DNA from: Medicago truncatula | Taxonomy: Eukaryota > Streptophyta > Magnoliopsida > Fabales > Fabaceae | Assembly: GCF_003473485.1 (NCBI RefSeq) | Contig: NC_053048.1 | Coordinates: 10,167,501 to 10,231,500 of the forward strand | Length of the DNA stretch: 64,000 nt | Direction: 5' to 3' | Part shown: piece by piece, positions 37,427-47,242 of the stretch | Layout of the letters: each line of letters starts with the position of its first letter | How positions within the stretch are numbered: position 1 is the first letter of the stretch | Notes under the pieces: model-generated | Told to the model about the DNA's origin: nothing | What the model saw: only the letters and a program-made list of their open reading frames with translations | The model's database searches: none | Position numbers and translations under genes: made by a program

Positions 37427-37435
37427 TTTAGTTAA

Positions 37436-38556
37436 TCACCATTCTTTTTCTTTCATTTATCATATTTTTCTCAATTCTTAATACACGTGAAATGATTAAA
37501 TGAAACAGTTATCGTAGGAAGGAGTATATTATGGAAAAGGTTGAGTTCAGTGGATGAAGCATAAATTCTTCTGCTATAAAGTCTAAACTATCAAGTATAT
37601 GTGGATCCCATGAATCCCTTTCGACAAAACTCCTAAATCAAGCAAACTATATATCTCGTTAATTTTCATTATATCTAACATATGTATCAAATGATGCATG
37701 ATTAAAACATAACAAATAGATATTAAGTGAAGCACTAAATATATTCAGCCTAACCACATTTGAAATTTGGTTGGATTGAATCTGATCCCTTCCCAAGATT
37801 GGTAGGTCAGATTTTTCTAGATAAAGTATAAGTAATCAAATTATTTTATTGATTCTAAAACAAAAAGTTACCAACATCATAGTTTAGGAAACAACAAAAC
37901 TAAATTAACAATCAAAAGGAATAAACCAGGACACCAATACATGTTCAAAGAGATATGCCACCAGATATTTAGATGAGGGACCATTAGCCCATCCTCATCC
38001 ATAGGAGTATATTTTTATTTCTAAAGTTAACTTTGAAAGATGTCTTTTTAATACAAATATTTGGGGTATTGCAAAAATAAATGTTACTTTTGTTTAACTC
38101 GATACCATATTATTGAGAAAATAAACACATGTTATTTATTATCACTGCAGCTACATTAACATATGAAGCAGTTACATTAACACAACACTACAACACCGAA
38201 ACTGTTATTGTGTATAAGTGTGAGTTATATGTCCACATCGGATAAAACAGTAAAGGTTGAACATCTTATACGTAGAGGATCCATAAACTCATTGTCTTAA
38301 GGTTTTGGGTAAGAGTGTGGTGTCTCTCTTGCTAGTGCGGTTGTTCTAGCCTCGGTGTGGACTGTCCTCCGAACGTCCCTCGTGACCCAACAGAAACATA
38401 TATATATCGTTAATAATTAAAAAATATATAAAAGACTTTATGTACTCACAAGTGTCTATGTCGGTGTGAGACTCCAACATCTGTTAGACACGTTTAAATA
38501 TAAAGTGTGGTGCAGTATAATAAATTTATATGTTAACTATTTTGAAAACAACAAAA
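37436..38556. other. intergenic, nothing firm
   Basis: No gene is supported. The part 38,210-38,520 (with GTGTCTCTCTTGCTAG and CCTCGTGACCC-like blocks) may be an old repeat. Confidence 0.35.
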
Positions 38557-38629
38557 GCCCGTCTAGCTCAGTTGGTAGAGCGCAAGGCTCTTAACCTTGT
38601 GGTCGTGGGTTCGAGCCCCACGGTGGGCG
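38557..38629 (+). tRNA. tRNA-Lys (anticodon CUU)
   Basis: A complete 73-base cloverleaf: acceptor stem GCCCGTC paired with GGTGGGC (two G-U pairs), D arm with AGCTCAGTTGGTAGAGC, anticodon stem CAAGG/CCTTG closing loop CTCTTAA with anticodon CTT at 38,590-38,592, and T arm with GGTTCGAGCCC. The discriminator base is G, as in eukaryotic tRNA-Lys. There is no intron. It is a normal-looking nuclear gene transcribed by RNA polymerase III. Confidence 0.97.
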
Positions 38630-38639
38630 AAAATTAATA

Positions 38640-38645
38640 CTTTTT
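38640..38645 (+). terminator. RNA polymerase III T-run after tRNA-Lys
   Basis: A run of T residues begins about 11 bases after the tRNA 3' end, the usual Pol III termination signal. Confidence 0.8.
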
Positions 38646-38895
38646 CTTTCAAAATGATGCAATCATTCATGCAATTATACAATTGAAAATTTATATTGTT
38701 ATTTTCGACTGTAACTTATATAAGGATACATCTACGTGAGTTCACGCTCGATTATTTTGACGGGAATGAGCAAAAACAGATGGGAGAAGAGCCGTATACT
38801 CATTTTCTAATTGCTGAGAATCCAGGTCCACTGCATTGTATATGAGTTAGGCCCCACTAATCCATAATTCAATTCAACACAATAGGAACCATAGA

Positions 38896-38910
38896 GCAAT
38901 ATATATACCC
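38896..38910 (+). promoter_or_regulatory. TATA box region of the 108-aa protein gene
   Basis: The sequence GCAATATATATACCC lies about 95 bases upstream of the start codon at 38,996, a suitable distance for a TATA box with a short leader. Confidence 0.5.
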
Positions 38911-38995
38911 ACACTCCCTCTACTCTCTAAGCTACACAAATTACCCCCGTGTACTCCTTTAAGTCCATTTGCGTCTTCATAATTTCTTAGTAAAA

Positions 38996-39322
38996 ATGGA
39001 GGCAAATAGAAAGATTAGAAGTAGAGGAATCTTGAAAGGAAAGATTGCACCATTATTTAGAACAACAAAACCTTCATCAACTTTAGAATATACAACAACA
39101 AATGTTAAACCAAATCATTCTTCTCCTTCACCTGCATCTCATGTTGTTGTAGTTCAAAAGGACTATGCAAAACCAAGCCCAAAAGTTTCTATTGTGGTAA
39201 CAGATTATTGGAATGAAAATAATTTTCCTACGGATGAAAGTGTTGACTTGAAAGCTGCAATTTATATATCTATGGTTCAACAACGTTTGAAAGCTGAACA
39301 AAAGCAAGTTCAAGAGAATTGA
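38996..39322 (+). CDS. small plant-specific protein, 108 aa, function unknown
   Basis: A single-exon gene starting MEANRKIRSRGILKGK and ending about residue 108. The N-terminus is strongly basic, the middle is Ser/Pro/Thr-rich (about 24-45), and the C-terminus has a D-Y-W-N-E-N-N segment and a probable amphipathic helix V-D-L-K-A-A-I-Y-I-S-M-V-Q-Q-R-L-K. Small intronless plant proteins with a similar basic start and a helix of this kind exist, but I know no function. There is no signal peptide or membrane segment. The ATG chosen is the first in frame; a TATA box lies 95 bases upstream and an AATAAA-type element (AATAAATT) about 50 bases downstream. The tRNA-Lys gene is 370 bases upstream, independently transcribed. 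Confidence 0.7.
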   Translation: MEANRKIRSRGILKGKIAPLFRTTKPSSTLEYTTTNVKPNHSSPSPASHVVVVQKDYAKPSPKVSIVVTDYWNENNFPTDESVDLKAAIYISMVQQRLKAEQKQVQEN

Positions 39323-40050
39323 TGAATCATGTGGTAGTTTAGCTATAGTTTGATTATAGCTACTAATGTTCAATAAATTATAGCAAGTAATTTGTGTCAC
39401 TTTGACACTTTGTGTAGAGACAATTCTGCTATGTAGTATTTTGTTTAATTAAAATAACAAGTTTGCAAATGTTGTCATCCATTGATACTAATAGCTTCTT
39501 TAGGATATAAGTCTCGGAAGAGTAATCCAATGGTTTGAGATTTGACACCACACTAATTTTATGCACCAGGTTCAGAGTTTAATATTTGTTACTAACATTT
39601 TTTCCTATAAAAAAAAAAAAGAAAATAAAAACTTGTTTGAGATATATATTAATAGATAAATGTTGTTTCTCGCGACGAGATGTATAGCGAACGCATAGCG
39701 ACAATAGCTGGTTAGTTTTAATTGGAGGTTTATTTTTTGACTTCCGTTTTTTTCACAAACACCTCCTTGTACTCCGCCAAACAGCAAACTGTGATTAGTT
39801 AGTTTAATTTAAGATGCTTTCGCTGTGTTTTCTTTCACACTATATAGCATCGTTCATATTAATATATGCTTGCGAATTTATCATTGTATAGTGTTAATTT
39901 GGTTATAATTTTCGGTATAAATTATGGTTTGATTAAGTCTAAAATGATTGCTTTGTTTTTTTTATCAAACTACGTTGTACCGGTGAATAATCTAATTAAA
40001 CATGATAGATTTTTTAAAACATTAAGCTCGCGCAGTGCGCTAACATCTAG
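39323..40050. other. 3' flank; possible SINE-like piece at 39,505-39,615
   Basis: The 39,505-39,615 part (AGTAATCCAATGGTTTGAG, a GGTTCAGAGTT block and an A-run) resembles a degraded SINE on the plus strand. Nothing else is recognised. Confidence 0.35.
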
Positions 40051-40065
40051 AATGTTTAATTTGTG

Positions 40066-40150
40066 TCCTCGTAAGCTTAATTCAGTTGATATAGTAGATA
40101 ATGCATAATATATGCAAGGTCCACGATTCAAACTCAGCCATCACAAAAAA
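40066..40150 (+). mobile_element. SINE family 1 copy with 15-bp target duplication
   Basis: This copy reads TCCTCGTAAGCTTAATTCAG, then a GCATAATATATGC block and CACGATTCAAACTC in place of box B, ending in an A-run. It is flanked by AATGTTTAATTTGTG (40,051-40,065) and AATGTTTAGTTTGTG (40,151-40,165), a 14/15 match. Confidence 0.8.
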
Positions 40151-40165
40151 AATGTTTAGTTTGTG

Positions 40166-40689
40166 AAAAAAAAAGAGAATAAAGAACTATTTATTATTCA
40201 TATAGTAAAATAGTTGATAACATATGAATTCAAAGATAAAAATAAGAAATATATGTTGACATTAATTAAAATAGTTCGTAAAAAAATTAATTAATTGTGG
40301 GTGTGTGGATATAAATTGGCTGCCCCCACTCATTAACAACCAATTCATCCCCAATAATATTGTGTTTAGTGTGTAGATATAAACGATGGTTGATCTAATA
40401 GCAGAAATCTGATAGAATGTGGTTCAATAAATCTTTAAAAGAAGATCTGACACCATCATAGATTTTGTGGTTTTGCTTAAAACAATCTCAAAAAACCGAT
40501 TTGTGAGATGAGAACTAGCTTCACTTATATCAACATTTGTTGAGATCATCACTCATCTAATACAGGTCTCTTTAAAATACAATATGAAATATAAGGCAAT
40601 TGAGTTTGGGTCATATGAAATTCATATTTTTTTTTTCTTTCAAAATTGTAATTAATTTGTATAGTTGGTGTATAAAAATTAGTAAATAG
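40166..40689. other. intergenic, nothing recognised
   Basis: AT-rich, no supported feature. Confidence 0.4.
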
Positions 40690-41330
40690 ATATGGTTTAA
40701 GCAGGGAGCCTATTAGCATAGGAAGTAGAGGTAGTTCTGTTTCGTGGAAAAACATTTGTAACATAGACTTAGGAAGTGTCCAGCCTCGTAATTTGTATTT
40801 AGTTAAAGAGGTTTATATGGTGGGATTGATTTCTAAAATGTCAAGCTCTTCGGAATCTATATGGTTGAAAGTTTGGCATAAATTGGTCCCGTTTAAAGTT
40901 TATTGTCTAGTTTGGAAAAAAAATCATAGCAGATTAGCAACAAGGGATAATCTATGTGGAAGGGGTGTCTTAGATCAAACCTCGTTACAATGTGTGGGTG
41001 TGAAGAATTGACAACTCATTTGTTTTTCGAGTGTCTTGTGTTTTCAGGTGTTTGGTCCGATATATGCCAAGGGCTTGGAGTATCATTTGCTTTACAAATG
41101 GAAGGACATCTTCATCTTGAGTAGTTCGGAGGCTTGCTAAGCAACGAAAAAGCAATCTCAACGTGCATAAGTGTGATTTGATTTGCCGGTATTTGGAAAG
41201 CAGGGAACGATAACTGTTTCCATAATAAAAGAGTAAGCAATGAAAAAATGATGGAGGATGTGAAGATATTCTCTTGGAATTGGATTGGATGCAGTTTAAA
41301 TCAAAGACCTTAGATAGATTATAACATTAA
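40690..41330 (+). mobile_element. LINE fragment with reverse-transcriptase zinc-binding domain
   Basis: Plus-strand frames encode the zf-RVT region of plant LINE ORF2: I-W-L-K-V-W-H-K-L-V-P-F-K-V, then R-L-A-T-R-D-N-L, then in another frame C-G-C-E-E-L-T-T-H-L-F-F-E-C followed by V-W-S-D-I. A frameshift separates the two parts near 40,990, and an in-frame stop follows after 41,120. Upstream polymerase and endonuclease parts are missing. It is a dead, 5'-truncated copy. Confidence 0.75.
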
Positions 41331-41775
41331 TCAATGGTGCATAAATTCGAGGGCATGTATGGGAGATATGGTGATGTGAAGCTTAAAACAGTTCGTTAAT
41401 TTAACGGTATGTATCAAGGATTAAGTTTTGGTGTTGTATTAGTGTGAAAGACACGTGCCGTCGAGTCATGTTTTTGTAAGTGTCGTCGAATCGTCCTCGT
41501 TGTATCTCAATATCCATGTTCGACTGGCGGCAGTTGAAGAATGTGTGTTCTTTCATGTTCTTCGTAAGCCCGTTAGTTGTTTTTTCATGTTCTTCGTAAG
41601 TCCGTTAGCTGTTATGTGTGAGTTGAGGAATCCTTGTTGTATTTCTGGCGATGTCATAGTATGTAATTATCATAATGGTGCAGGTGCTTAATTGGCGATT
41701 GATTATATTTAGGAGCTGATTTAGGAGGTTGTTAGTATTTGTGTTGGTGACTAACGTTTTGGTGTTCACTCACTA
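41331..41775. other. intergenic, nothing recognised
   Basis: Moderate GC content with a duplicated TTCATGTTCTTCGTAAG segment (about 41,552 and 41,585). No gene is supported. Confidence 0.4.
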
Positions 41776-42377
41776 GAGTTCAGGTATGCTCCATTTAGGT
41801 AATGCTCAATTTAGTCCATTTAAACTTTGGATGGAAAAGGTAAAGCAAAGCACTACCTTTTTGTCTTCTCATGTTACGTATTTTCTCTCTATATCCTCTC
41901 ATCCCCGTAAACCTCCACCACCACCACCCACAACCGTTTATCGCCGCCATCACTAAAGTTTTCATCTTTGTGAAGTTCATCATTTCAGATCTAATCTAAT
42001 TCTTATTTGTGTTTGGTTGTTTTTGATTTTGTAGATTTCAATGGAATAGTTTATGATGGCGGTGGCGAGATGATGATGGGAGGAAGAGGGGCGATGATGG
42101 GGATAGAGGAAACATCAACGATGGTGGAAACAACGGCGATGTGGCGCCGTGGCGGTGGGGTGGAGGTTGTAGAAGATAGAGGAAGAGTGAGGGTTGCTGA
42201 AGAAGATGGGAGTGTGAGAAGGAGAAGAAGAAACTAATTTTGTTTTTGAATAAAATACATGTTCTGTATTTTAATTAAATAAATCTCAACCTTTATATTT
42301 AATTTTGTCATGTGTCTTCGATCCAAAGCTTAAATGGACTAAATGAAGCATTACCTAAATGGAGCGTACTTGAACTC
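41776..42377. mobile_element. TIR element of about 600 bp with GC-rich interior
   Basis: The ends are inverted repeats of about 57 bp: left GAGTTCAGGTATGCTCCATT and right, in reverse, GAGTTCAAGTACGCTCCATT, both continuing TAGGTAATGC and TTAGTCCATTTAA. The interior is richer in GC and has an intron/exon-like look (GATTTTGTAG then GGCGGTGGCGAGATGATG and a purine-rich stretch), as if host sequence had been captured. I did not find a clean target duplication. Confidence 0.65.
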
Positions 42378-42617
42378 CACTCTTGTATATTATTTACTCT
42401 TGTACATTATTTTCTTTTCTGTAAGGTAAAGGGAGCTCCACAATCCATTGGCGCAAAACAGCATTTTCACTTTCTCTCAAATATCTGCAAGTAGACATCG
42501 ACTCTATGCCAAGAATATTTCAATCATGGACCAGGCTTACTTCACTACCTTTGAAGAAATTAGTAATTACGGATGGGGTCTAATTTGATCAGAAAAAGTT
42601 AAGACAGTTTATTTTTA

Positions 42618-42763
42618 TTTTTTATTTTTTGGTCGAGTAGCCTAGTAGTTAGAGCTCATACAATTTAATTGTGGAGAAGTGGAATGTCCGGAGTTCAAAC
42701 CCTGATTCCAGCATATAAAATGCAAAATCCCTACCAATTAAATTAAGCTCACGGGGATAAAAC
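42618..42763 (-). mobile_element. SINE family 1 copy
   Basis: Same layout as 13,704-13,852 with more changes: the box B region reads GAGTTCAAACC on the plus strand, the box A region CCAATTAAATTAAGC, and the tail is T-rich on the plus strand. Confidence 0.75.
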
Positions 42764-43534
42764 CATTTATTTCTAACGAGATACTTGATGCTAGTAAACT
42801 TAAGACCATTTTTCTTACAAAATTCGGTATCCATTTACAATGACGTATCAAGGAGCCTAGGTCAGCGGATGCAAACTATTAAAAAAAATAAATTATATTA
42901 GTTATTATTATCGTACATGTGAAGATTAAAATGGAAATTTTTTACTAGGTAGGAATTTAAATATTATAATTACAGATTTAATATATATTTCATAAAAAAA
43001 ATCACCCACCTTGCAAATCTGCATAGAGTTAAAAATATTCTTTTCAACATTCACTCTAACATCGCTCTTTTATTGAATGAAATTGATCCGAATCTCCCAC
43101 ATTGGAAATGACGTAAAGTGGTGAAACTCTTGTGAGTTTTATTCAATAAGAAAGTGTTGAAAAGAGAATGTTCTTAACATTCATCTAAAATTTAGTAGTG
43201 TTTAGTTATTTAAAAGAAGACTTATAAAGATGGTAAGTAATCTCTTCCATTTAAACATAATTATGCAACATTATTAAATCTCTTAAGAGAGAATTTTGTC
43301 ATCTATTACAGTTCTACTCGACTTGAGAGATTAATCTATATAGCTACGTGTGGAGGATATTTTGGTTACACAAAAAACACTTATATTTATTGATTTTTTT
43401 CCCTAAAGAATGCTTATAAATAGAAACCGAAAGAGTATTCAATTTTTTCTCACGAAAATTATCAATTGACAGCAGCATATAGCCATCATTAATTGACTAT
43501 TTAAGATCATTTACCTCTGTATATTTTGCTTAGA
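42764..43534. other. intergenic, nothing recognised
   Basis: AT-rich. A GAAAGTGTTGAAAAGAGAAT-type segment (near 43,150) is the complement of one near 43,040, suggesting a small diverged inverted-repeat element. No gene. Confidence 0.35.
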
Positions 43535-43905
43535 CCATCTGCAACAGAGCACTCCATTTTAGGTGCTTAAATAGGCCATGTATGTTCACATCATCTATTT
43601 TTTTTATTTTCAATGATATTACTTAATAAGCATCAAATCTCTTCAACCCAACACCTCAGAAAAAAGTTATTAAATAGATCCTATTAATAACTCAATGTCA
43701 TTGTATCTCAAAAAAGTTTATTGGTTTGTGTACAATTTATTACATATGACCCACAAAAATTAAAGAGAGAGAGGGTGCTTATATAATCACCCTTCTCTAT
43801 AAGCACCAAACATTTTATCTCCACAATGAGGATGCTTATCACTTCCGGTGCTAAATAGATGAAGCACCAACCATTGTGGATGCTCTATAAGCATTCTTCA
43901 GGGAA
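43535..43905. mobile_element. possible MITE with AGAGCA-type ends
   Basis: The left end AGAGCACTCCATTTTAGGTG and the right end in reverse, AGAGCATCCACAATGGTTGG, then GGTGCTTCATCTATTTAG, are imperfect inverted repeats. The boundaries are approximate and the target duplication is not resolved. Confidence 0.45.
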
Positions 43906-44034
43906 ATGATCTTAAAGAATACTATTGAATACTATTTAATGATCTTGAGAGCAAAATACTAACCTTGAGTACGATTTTAAATCCTTAAAAGAGTGATCTT
44001 AAAGCACTCATCAGCAGTTCTCTTGAAGAAAAAA

Positions 44035-44470
44035 ATAGGCCAAATAACTCCCTGGGTCATTTAAGTTTAACGTTTGTTTCAGATAGGTCCTTTAAGTTTT
44101 TAAGGTTTTAGATAGGTCCTTTAAGTTTGGAGTTTGTTTCGGATATGTCCTTTAGTTTTTAAGGTTTCAGATAGGTCCTTTAAGTTTTGAGTTATTTCAG
44201 ATAGGTCCTTTCTATCAAATCAACTCTAGCTTAACGGAGGTTGATAGAAATGACCTATCTGAAACAAACTCGAAACTTAAAGGACCTATCTGAAACCTTA
44301 GAAACTTAAAGGACTTATCCGAAATAAACTTCAAACTTAAAGGATCTATCTGAAACCTTATAAACTTAAAGGACCTATCCGAAACAAACTCCAAACTTAA
44401 ATAACCTATCTGAAACTTTAGAAACTTAAAGGATCTATCTGAAATAAACATGAAACTTAAAAGATCCGGA
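44035..44470. repeat. foldback element of tandem repeats
   Basis: The left arm (44,040-44,215) is a tandem array of AGATAGGTCCTTTAAGTTT units. The right arm (44,240-44,470) is the inverted array (AAACTTAAAGGACCTATCTG units). A short spacer with CAACTCTAGC-TTAACGGAGG separates them. The whole would fold into a long hairpin. The repetitive minus-strand frame here is a by-product. Confidence 0.8.
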
Positions 44471-44499
44471 AAGGTATTTGTCAAAAAAATATATTGTAA

Positions 44500-44565
44500 T
44501 GATAAATTTTTTTTGGGTAGATAGACGAAATGACAAAACCATTATAAACTCACACATACAAGTGA
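44500..44565. mobile_element. fragment of SINE-like family 3
   Basis: The TTTTTGGGTAGATAGACGAA segment, followed by AAACTCACACATACAAGTG, matches the piece at 54,875-54,925. Only this part is present. Confidence 0.5.
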
Positions 44566-44853
44566 AGGAGTTTCGAAAATTGTAATGATAATTATAAAAG
44601 AAATATTTGCGGAATCCATTTATTCCTTCCCTATTATCCCATTCACCCATGCGACTTTTTTTGGCTGCATATGCAAGAAAAGCTCTTTCTTTACTTTCTG
44701 CGTGTTATTATTGCAACGTGGTATAGTGGAGCTGAGGGTGCTTTGATGCTGTTAACATCCACATGACGTTGCTTTGATGATGTGAACATCAAGATCCATT
44801 CTTATTTTATCCCTAAGTATATAAGCATCAAGGAATCCGATTATCCTTCTCTA

Positions 44854-44930
44854 TAGGAATAACTCAGCCGATAGAGATATTATATACGTTATATATGTAA
44901 AGGTAAGGTTTGAACCTCGGATTTCCTATA
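44854..44930 (+). mobile_element. truncated SINE family 1 copy
   Basis: Box-A-like TAACTCAGCCGATAGAG and box-B-like GGTTTGAACC (44,908-44,917) in the family 1 order. The tail is not clear. Confidence 0.5.
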
Positions 44931-45178
44931 TATTTATTTTAAAGGTAAAATTTTATTCATTAAACTATTTACCAACAAAAAATCCAACTATCCTAAGCCG
45001 CAAACAAAATATATATTATGAAAGAGAAAAAATGAAAAACAAACATAAAAGAACATAAACGAAAATCTATAGAAAAATCATCAAACAAATCTAAAGAAAG
45101 GAAGACTATGAAACATTTAAGAGGATGTTTGTGTACGCACTTATGTTTGGTATTCATGGAAACTATGTTATAATTTAA

Positions 45179-45454
45179 TCACTTGCATTCACACCAGCCA
45201 TTTATACACGTTGGATATAAACCAGGCGAGCACTTATATTTTTGACAATGAACATCATCAATGCATATATTCTTTGCTGTGATGAAAATGTGAATAAAAG
45301 TATGTTACTAAAATGAGATAAAATATTATGTGCGAAGTAAAGAAGATAATTTGAAAAATGATATAAAAAATGGTTTACCGTCAGTGTTCTTTCCACTGAA
45401 AAATACAAAGAGTACGATAATTATAACATAAATAAATTTGATAATATCAGCCAT
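45179..45454 (-). CDS. NCR: nodule-specific cysteine-rich (NCR) peptide, copy A
   Basis: Two exons on the minus strand, 45,454-45,379 and 45,276-45,179, separated by a 102-bp GT-AG intron (phase 1) at the place usual for NCR genes. The 57-residue product has a hydrophobic signal peptide starting MADIIKFIYVIIIVLFVFFS, the hallmark K-F-x-Y start, then a mature part with six cysteines spaced C-x5-C-x4-C-x7-C-x4-C-x1-C, the classic six-Cys NCR pattern. NCR peptides are secreted into symbiosomes of nodule cells, where they drive terminal differentiation of rhizobia. The mature exon is base-for-base the same as in copies B and C; the signal exon differs at a few residues (V8I, I17V, I24T). The TATA-like TTTATAAA lies at 45,512-45,519, but the AAAGAT motif of the other copies is altered. 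Confidence 0.88.
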
Positions 45455-45511
45455 ATTTCCCCTATAAACGTATCAAATAAAAAATGACTTTTTCTTTTAT
45501 ACTACAAAAAA

Positions 45512-45519
45512 TTTATAAA
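45512..45519 (-). promoter_or_regulatory. TATA box of NCR copy A
   Basis: TTTATAAA, 58 bases upstream of the start codon. The same element occurs 50 bases upstream of the start in copies B and C. Confidence 0.6.
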
Positions 45520-45850
45520 CATAGTGTTTTTCTTACAAAAAATTAATATTTTTTAGCGCTTATGGAGTTCTGAACAGCCCTTCTTAAACTTAGAATCATT
45601 AAATTTATTTTTTGGACTAAATTAGTGTATTTTGTTTGTCCTTTCATCACTTAGAAAGGATTGCTAATGCTGTATATTTTGATTGCTAATGGTGTATGTT
45701 TTGATTGATGAAAAGGCATGTATTAAAGGACAAGTTACTCCACAAGTCAATGCAATGGGTAATTTTCCTATATTTTAAAGAAGCGTTTTATTTTTAAATT
45801 TTGTTGACGAGAAATTATTTAAATTTAAGTGATGTATACTATTTGAATAT

Positions 45851-46258
45851 GGCAAATTTTATGGTACATCTAATAAATTTGGGTGTATCGGTACTCCAAG
45901 TCGTAAAATTAATAATAAATGAGTTGTTTTTTTGAAGAAAAATAATTATTTTCTATCATTGACAACTAAGATAATTAAATTTTATATACCAAAAGCTTCG
46001 ACGAAATAAAACTTAATTTTTAAGAATTTTTATTACTCATAACAATGAATATTGATTATTTTTTATGACAAAATGTAAATTTTGTAATATGATCCTTATA
46101 AACAATGAAATGATGATTTTTCTTATGAAATGATGTTTTCTAAAATATAAATATTGACAAATACCTTTTTATTTCATTAAAGTGATCTTTAATTTATATA
46201 TTTTGTGAAACAAGAGTACCGGTACACTCAAAATTGTGAGTGTACCATAGAAGTTCCC
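45851..46258. mobile_element. Mutator-type MITE, 408 bp, perfect 9-bp target duplication
   Basis: The left end GGCAAATTTTATGGTACATC and the right end in reverse, GGGAACTTCTATGGTACACT, are inverted repeats that continue to a GGTGTATCGGTACTC / GTGTACCGGTACTC block. The flanks are a perfect 9-bp direct repeat TTTGAATAT (45,842-45,850 and 46,259-46,267). There is no coding sequence. It lies upstream of NCR copy A. Confidence 0.85.
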
Positions 46259-46343
46259 TTTGAATATATGTTATATACTCTACTTTCATGGTCTACCTTT
46301 TGCTTCTTGAGGAATGATTTCATCCGATTGTTCATTTTTTTAA

Positions 46344-46534
46344 GGGTTAATAGGTCTTTACCCCCTGTAATATAGGTTATTTTCAGTTTTTCCCCTGTAA
46401 AATATTTTTTTTGATTTACACCATGTAAAAAAAATTGTTTTGATTTACCCCCTATAGGCCAAATAATTTTATTTTATTTTTAAAGAAATTTTCGTTTTTG
46501 TTTGGCCTATTAGGGGGTAAAGACCTATTAACCC
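46344..46534. mobile_element. short Mutator-type MITE, 191 bp
   Basis: The ends are inverted repeats GGGTTAATAGGTCTTTACCC (left) and its complement (right). The flanking 9-mers TTTTTTTAA and TTTTTTGAA match at 8/9. The interior carries repeated TTTCCCCTGTAAA/TTTACCCCCT blocks. Its GGGTTAAT start resembles the element at 36,566. Confidence 0.75.
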
Positions 46535-46543
46535 TTTTTTGAA

Positions 46544-47242
46544 TTTACACTTATTTTTACATGCTTATCAGTTGTACATGTGGAACCCCTTGAACTATTC
46601 TACCTATTTAATGACCCTAGTTTTCTAGAGAAAAAACTCCAACTTCTCTCCAAACTTTCTTTCTCCTTCGTTTATCGAGGAGGGTTAATTTTAGGTCTTT
46701 TTTTTTTTTACCTACAATCAGATAAACGTCAAAAATAAGTCTCTCAAAAAAAAAGGAAGAAAAAAAAAGGAAAAAGACAGCAAAAATTGGTCCCGGCACA
46801 AAAATTTACGATTCCTTTATACCCATTTGGAATTGATTAAGGCAAAAGTGCTTGGTAAGAGTTGAAATGCTAAATAAATAAAAAAAGTAGTAGAAACCTA
46901 ACTCCAATCTAACTATAATTTTTCAAATATAACCACCTTTTACCTAAGGTAAGTTATAACCGTTGGTCTATATGGCAAGCTAGAATACACGCTAGAGGGA
47001 GGGGGTAAATAGCGTTTTAAAATTTTTAAGAGTTTAGCAAAAGTGTGTTTGAAAACGAATTTGACTAATTGGATTCGTGCTTGGTAACGATAACAAAAAT
47101 TAAAGTAATGAATAATACAATAAGATTTACTATTGAATTGAGAGATTCAATTGCCAAATCTTAATACAATCAATTATAAATAATTCTTAACACAATATAC
47201 AAAACTAGACGATTCTAAACCAAACCTAAACGCAATAAAACT
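46544..47242. other. intergenic, nothing recognised
   Basis: AT-rich with a few homopolymer runs (for example near 46,700 and 46,747). No gene. Confidence 0.4.

Larger units (their letters stand above)
45038..45660. repeat. NCR repeat unit, copy A
   Basis: This block is repeated at 49,391-50,270 (copy B, starting later) and 57,512-58,470 (copy C). It includes the NCR gene, its promoter and its 3' flank. Copies A and C share about 70 bp of 3' flank (45,038-45,107 and 57,512-57,581) that copy B lacks. Copy A lacks the Tourist-like MITE of B and C. Confidence 0.85.

Noticed and set aside
42007-42237. 76-residue G/R/E/M-rich frame
   Set aside because: Low-complexity purine-rich interior of a TIR element, with no recognisable domain.
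44215-44484. Repetitive 89-residue frame (F-x-S-D-R-S-F-K-F units)
   Set aside because: It arises from the tandem arrays of the foldback element, not from a protein gene.
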